Positions 15,467 through 17,511 of a stretch of DNA of 17,511 bases are shown piece after piece (the stretch's first letter is position 1; every line of letters begins with the position of its first letter). The DNA lies in NCBI GenBank assembly GCA_964484515.1, contig CAZAGT010000072.1, forward strand, positions 1-17,511, in the 5' to 3' direction. Position numbers and translations under genes: made by a program. This DNA is from CAZAGT01 sp964484515 (GTDB lineage Bacteria > Desulfobacterota > DSM-4660 > Desulfatiglandales > HGW-15). The notes under the pieces are model-generated. The model was not told where the DNA came from. It searched no databases and saw only the letters and a program-made list of their open reading frames with translations.

Positions 15467-15970
15467 CTAGCCCACGCTTCCACCTGAACTCGCGACGTCC
15501 CGCAAGGCTTCGATCTTTGCATCTTCAGCCCCCTCGGGCTTCGGTACATCTACATGGTTGCTTTTCCGCAATTCCCCAATCAGAAGGATGAGCTTGTTTA
15601 ATCTCTCCGCAAGACCCTTCAACTCGTCTCCACGCCTTAATTGTATACACGCCACATCCTTACCCTCAATCAGCTCGTCCAATGTGTGCTCGATACGGTA
15701 GAGGGGGCCAGCGATTCGGTGCGAAAAAATGATGGTGACGGCGGCCATCACAAACAGGAGGGGAAAGACAAAATAAAGAAACCTCATCAAGATCATTCGA
15801 TTCATGAGACCCATGGAGACATCGGGAACGAATTCGGCGGCAACCGGCCAGATCGTAATGTAGGCCTCGAATCCAACAAACGCAAAAAGCATCGAAATGA
15901 TGATGAAGAACCTTAGGACCAGTCCTAGTTGCATTTTTGTCTTGATCAGGTACTGAATTCTTTTTTTCAT
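15467..15970 (-). CDS. Two-helix membrane protein with HAMP domain, no output domain
   Basis: A 167-residue inner-membrane protein. Two hydrophobic helices (about 16-38 and 62-83) flank a short outside loop of about 25 residues (WPVAAEFVPDVSMGLMNR). A HAMP linker follows at about 82-135, with SHRIAGPLYRIEHTLDELIEG and GDELKGLAERLNKL. The last 30 residues are charged and low in structure. It has no kinase, methyl-accepting or cyclase domain, so it resembles the membrane half of a receptor cut off after HAMP. The ATG at 15970 is chosen over GTG 15985 because AGGAG lies five bases upstream. It is the first gene of an operon with a receiver and a soluble kinase, which suggests it passes a signal to them or anchors them; this is inference. 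Similar short HAMP proteins occur in other deltaproteobacteria. Confidence 0.85.
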   Translation of the reverse strand: MKKRIQYLIKTKMQLGLVLRFFIIISMLFAFVGFEAYITIWPVAAEFVPDVSMGLMNRMILMRFLYFVFPLLFVMAAVTIIFSHRIAGPLYRIEHTLDELIEGKDVACIQLRRGDELKGLAERLNKLILLIGELRKSNHVDVPKPEGAEDAKIEALRDVASSGGSVG

Positions 15971-15975
15971 GCAAA

Positions 15976-15980
15976 CTCCT
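15976..15980 (-). promoter_or_regulatory. Ribosome binding site deciding the HAMP protein start
   Basis: AGGAG on the minus strand lies five bases before the ATG at 15970. The alternative GTG at 15985 would place this site inside the coding region. Confidence 0.75.
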
Positions 15981-16341
15981 AGCACGCAGGATGCTCATGA
16001 TCCGGCTCACGAGCTCAGGAACGGCAGCGTGGCTTCCTCCCACCCTTGAACCCTTTGGGCGTCTACGATCGAACTCACTCCTTTCGGCCGGGAGCGAAGA
16101 TATTGCCCCTTTCTGTGCAGAACCGGTATCGTCCCTCGGACACAAAATAGCAAAAACTGTACCCGATTCATTCCTACCAAAAATAAGGGGATACTGATGG
16201 CTGCGCTCCTGAGCTCGCTCCGCCGCAAGAGCTTTCGTTATGATGTCACTGTGTTGCACCTATGATCAGCGTTAGTATGTCAAGAGAAAGCATTTGATGC
16301 CATACTCTTGCATCATCGTTACATCATCATTGCACCTTTGA

Positions 16342-16441
16342 GCCAATTCGTACACGTCGATGATATCGCCCGCGCGCGTTGGCAGAGAGGCCGCTTGCTA
16401 ATCTCTTTAAAAGGTCGGACGCTCTTACTCGGCCAATTCGT
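16342..16441. repeat. Direct repeat GCCAATTCGT upstream of the FHA promoter
   Basis: GCCAATTCGT occurs at 16342-16351 and 16432-16441, 90 bases apart. The second copy ends two bases before the -35 box of the FHA gene promoter, where an activator could bind. A 10-base repeat may be chance. Confidence 0.3.
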
Positions 16442-16443
16442 CA

Positions 16444-16472
16444 TTGACTTTCTCTCCTTTTTCTGCTATGAA
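16444..16472 (+). promoter_or_regulatory. Promoter of the FHA-GAF gene
   Basis: TTGACT (16444-16449) is followed after exactly 17 bases by TATGAA (16467-16472), with an extended TG motif one base before the -10 box. Transcription would start near 16479. This makes the in-frame TTG at 16484 an unlikely start and supports GTG 16544, with a leader of about 65 bases. Confidence 0.65.
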
Positions 16473-16530
16473 GCCCTCATCTTTTGCGTCTCGAAAAAGG
16501 GACTTGGGGGCTCGGCACCACATTCAATCC

Positions 16531-16535
16531 AGGGA
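16531..16535 (+). promoter_or_regulatory. Ribosome binding site deciding the FHA-GAF start
   Basis: AGGGA lies eight bases before GTG 16544. Upstream in-frame codons from TTG 16484 give a segment (RLEKGTWGLGTTFNPGTVV) that is not part of an FHA fold. Confidence 0.6.
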
Positions 16536-16543
16536 CAGTCGTT

Positions 16544-17455
16544 GTGATCAAACTCTATGTCATCGACGGAACCGAGGAAGGTCAGTCCTTTGATATTGAC
16601 CGCGATGTCGTCTTTGTCGGAAGATCATCTGAAAATGAGATCCAAATGAGAGACAAGGCCGTTTCGCGTCGCCATCTCAAGATCCAAAGACGGAGACAAG
16701 GCTTATTTATCACCGATTTGGATTCACGTAACGGCACCTACGTCAACGGAGAACGGATCGCCCCCGGAATAGAACATGAGGTAACCGAGGGGCAAGCCAT
16801 TACCGTTGGCATGAGTGTCCTCTGCATCGGCAAAGGTTGTCTTGAACATGTCATGCCTTTCATGGAATCGATCTATCCGAACCGAATGTCTCTCCAGAGA
16901 CCGGAAGACGCCACAAGAGACAGACCCCTGACGGCCAAACGGAACATGGAGCTACTCTATAAGGTATCCAATGTCCTGACACAATCAGACAGCATTCATC
17001 AAACGCTCAAAGAGATACTCAGTTATATCCTGGATCACCTACAACGCATCGATAGGGGCTCACTCATACTGGTCGATAGTGAGACCGGCAGATACAAGGA
17101 GGAGGTTTCCATACTCAAGGGAGAAGACCGTACCGGCTCGCTGAAGGCCTACAGTCGCTCCGTTGTTGAGCGTGTCATGCGTGATCGGAAGGCGATCAAG
17201 GTATCGGACACCTATTCGGCCGCCGAAAACGAGATATCAGAGAGCATGAAGATCATGAGAGTGCGCTCAGTCATGTGTGTTCCCTTGATCAGTCGGGCCC
17301 AAATCCAAGGCGTCATCTATATCGACTCCGTGGAAAGGCCTCACGGTTTTCGCGACGAAGATCTTGCTCTCCTGACTGCACTGAGCAGCCCGACCGCCAT
17401 CGCTATCGAAAATGCGCGGTTCTCTCCGAACCCTTCGAAGATCCAGTTGAACTAG
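16544..17455 (+). CDS. FHA-GAF domain signalling protein
   Basis: This 303-residue protein has an N-terminal FHA domain (about 1-100) that reads phosphothreonine. The family residues are present: VGRS (Gly26-Arg27), VSRRH (Ser41, His44), SRNGTYVNG (Asn63-Gly64, Asn68). After a linker comes a GAF domain (about 135-288) starting LLYKVSNVLTQSD and ending VIYIDS... ALLTALSSPTAIAIENA. In relatives this pair is often followed by an AAA+ sigma-54 activator, a cyclase or another output domain; here the chain ends 13 residues after the GAF. It has no membrane segment. GTG 16544 was chosen from AGGGA eight bases upstream and the promoter at 16444-16472. It diverges from the HAMP/receiver/kinase operon. 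The GAF ligand and the phosphoprotein partner are unknown. The C-terminus may be altered by a frameshift near 17420. Confidence 0.87.
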   Translation: MIKLYVIDGTEEGQSFDIDRDVVFVGRSSENEIQMRDKAVSRRHLKIQRRRQGLFITDLDSRNGTYVNGERIAPGIEHEVTEGQAITVGMSVLCIGKGCLEHVMPFMESIYPNRMSLQRPEDATRDRPLTAKRNMELLYKVSNVLTQSDSIHQTLKEILSYILDHLQRIDRGSLILVDSETGRYKEEVSILKGEDRTGSLKAYSRSVVERVMRDRKAIKVSDTYSAAENEISESMKIMRVRSVMCVPLISRAQIQGVIYIDSVERPHGFRDEDLALLTALSSPTAIAIENARFSPNPSKIQLN

Positions 17456-17456
17456 A

Positions 17457-17478
17457 CCCTGATCAAGTGCAATCAGGG
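17457..17478 (+). terminator. Stem-loop after the FHA-GAF gene, possible terminator
   Basis: CCCTGAT (17457-17463) pairs perfectly with ATCAGGG (17472-17478) across eight bases, starting two bases after the stop codon. No T-run follows, so it may be only a 3'-end stabilising hairpin. Nothing else is recognisable up to the window end. Confidence 0.35.
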
Positions 17479-17511
17479 AGTCAATAGATACAAAAAGCAC
17501 TCGAAATGCCC

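Larger units (their letters stand above)
15971..16443. other. Long divergent intergenic region between HAMP operon and FHA gene
   Basis: This is about 470 bases between divergent genes. Open frames on both strands (for example 16007-16228 and 15666-16259 minus, 15991-16197 plus) have unconvincing composition. Visible elements are the inverted pair TCCTGAGCTCG (16208-16218, and its complement at 16010-16020), the dyad TTCTGTGCAGAA (16111-16122) and the direct repeat GCCAATTCGT (16342-16351 and 16432-16441). An extended -10-like TGCTATTTT lies on the minus strand (complement of 16144-16152), without a -35 box. If it is used, the HAMP operon would have a leader of about 170 bases. I could not match this leader to a known riboswitch by eye. 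Confidence 0.5.

Noticed and set aside
15986..16152. Cyclic-di-GMP riboswitch in the HAMP operon leader
   Set aside because: A GACGCCCAAAGGG segment is superficially similar, but the conserved core of the class is absent.
15666..16259. 197-codon minus-strand frame across the HAMP gene start and the upstream gap
   Set aside because: It is out of frame with the well-supported HAMP protein and its composition is random-looking.
16255..16284. TTGACA on the minus strand (complement of 16279-16284) as the HAMP operon promoter
   Set aside because: No acceptable -10 box lies 15-19 bases downstream, so it was not annotated.

Overview
The window looks like chromosomal DNA of an anaerobic deltaproteobacterium (Desulfobacterota, Syntrophobacter/Desulfatiglans-like). 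This is inferred from the gene families and the gene style, not from a marker gene: pyruvate phosphate dikinase, a two-domain PlsB, a bifunctional-nuclease (DUF151) protein next to a PHP phosphoesterase, a CehA/McbA-type PHP protein, a cytosolic GAF-GAF kinase with an insertion in its ATPase domain, moderate G+C, and frequent GTG/TTG starts. I see no insertion sequence, phage gene, CRISPR array or rRNA.

Left part (1-7032), central metabolism. ppdK (92-2803, +) ends in a strong intrinsic terminator whose T-run overlaps the stop codon of the convergent plsB (2867-5416, -), which makes the first acyl-ester bond of phospholipids. plsB and the DUF151 gene (5730-6227, +) are divergent, and each has a recognisable sigma-70-type promoter in the shared gap. 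A PHP phosphoesterase (6355-7011, +) follows and is closed by a palindromic terminator.

Middle part (7033-12684), envelope-type module plus an orphan hydrolase. Three tightly overlapping genes encode a membrane-anchored transglutaminase-like protein with an intact Cys-His-Asp triad (7410-8924), an ABC ATPase (8917-9675) and a 12-helix permease (9650-11350). The overlaps imply translational coupling and probably one machine; its substrate is unknown. This is the best candidate for an incompletely described system. A second, CehA/McbA-type PHP protein (11632-12684) follows after a 281-base gap.

Right part (12685-17511), signalling. A tRNA-Leu(UAA) with encoded CCA (12760-12848) faces the end of a leftward operon. 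In transcription order that operon encodes a two-helix membrane HAMP protein (15970-15467), a single-domain response regulator (15382-14996) and a soluble GAF-GAF histidine kinase (14930-12876). Here the membrane/HAMP part, the receiver and the kinase are separate polypeptides. A 573-base gap separates this operon from a divergent FHA-GAF protein gene (16544-17455) with a near-consensus promoter. The window ends 56 bases after that gene.
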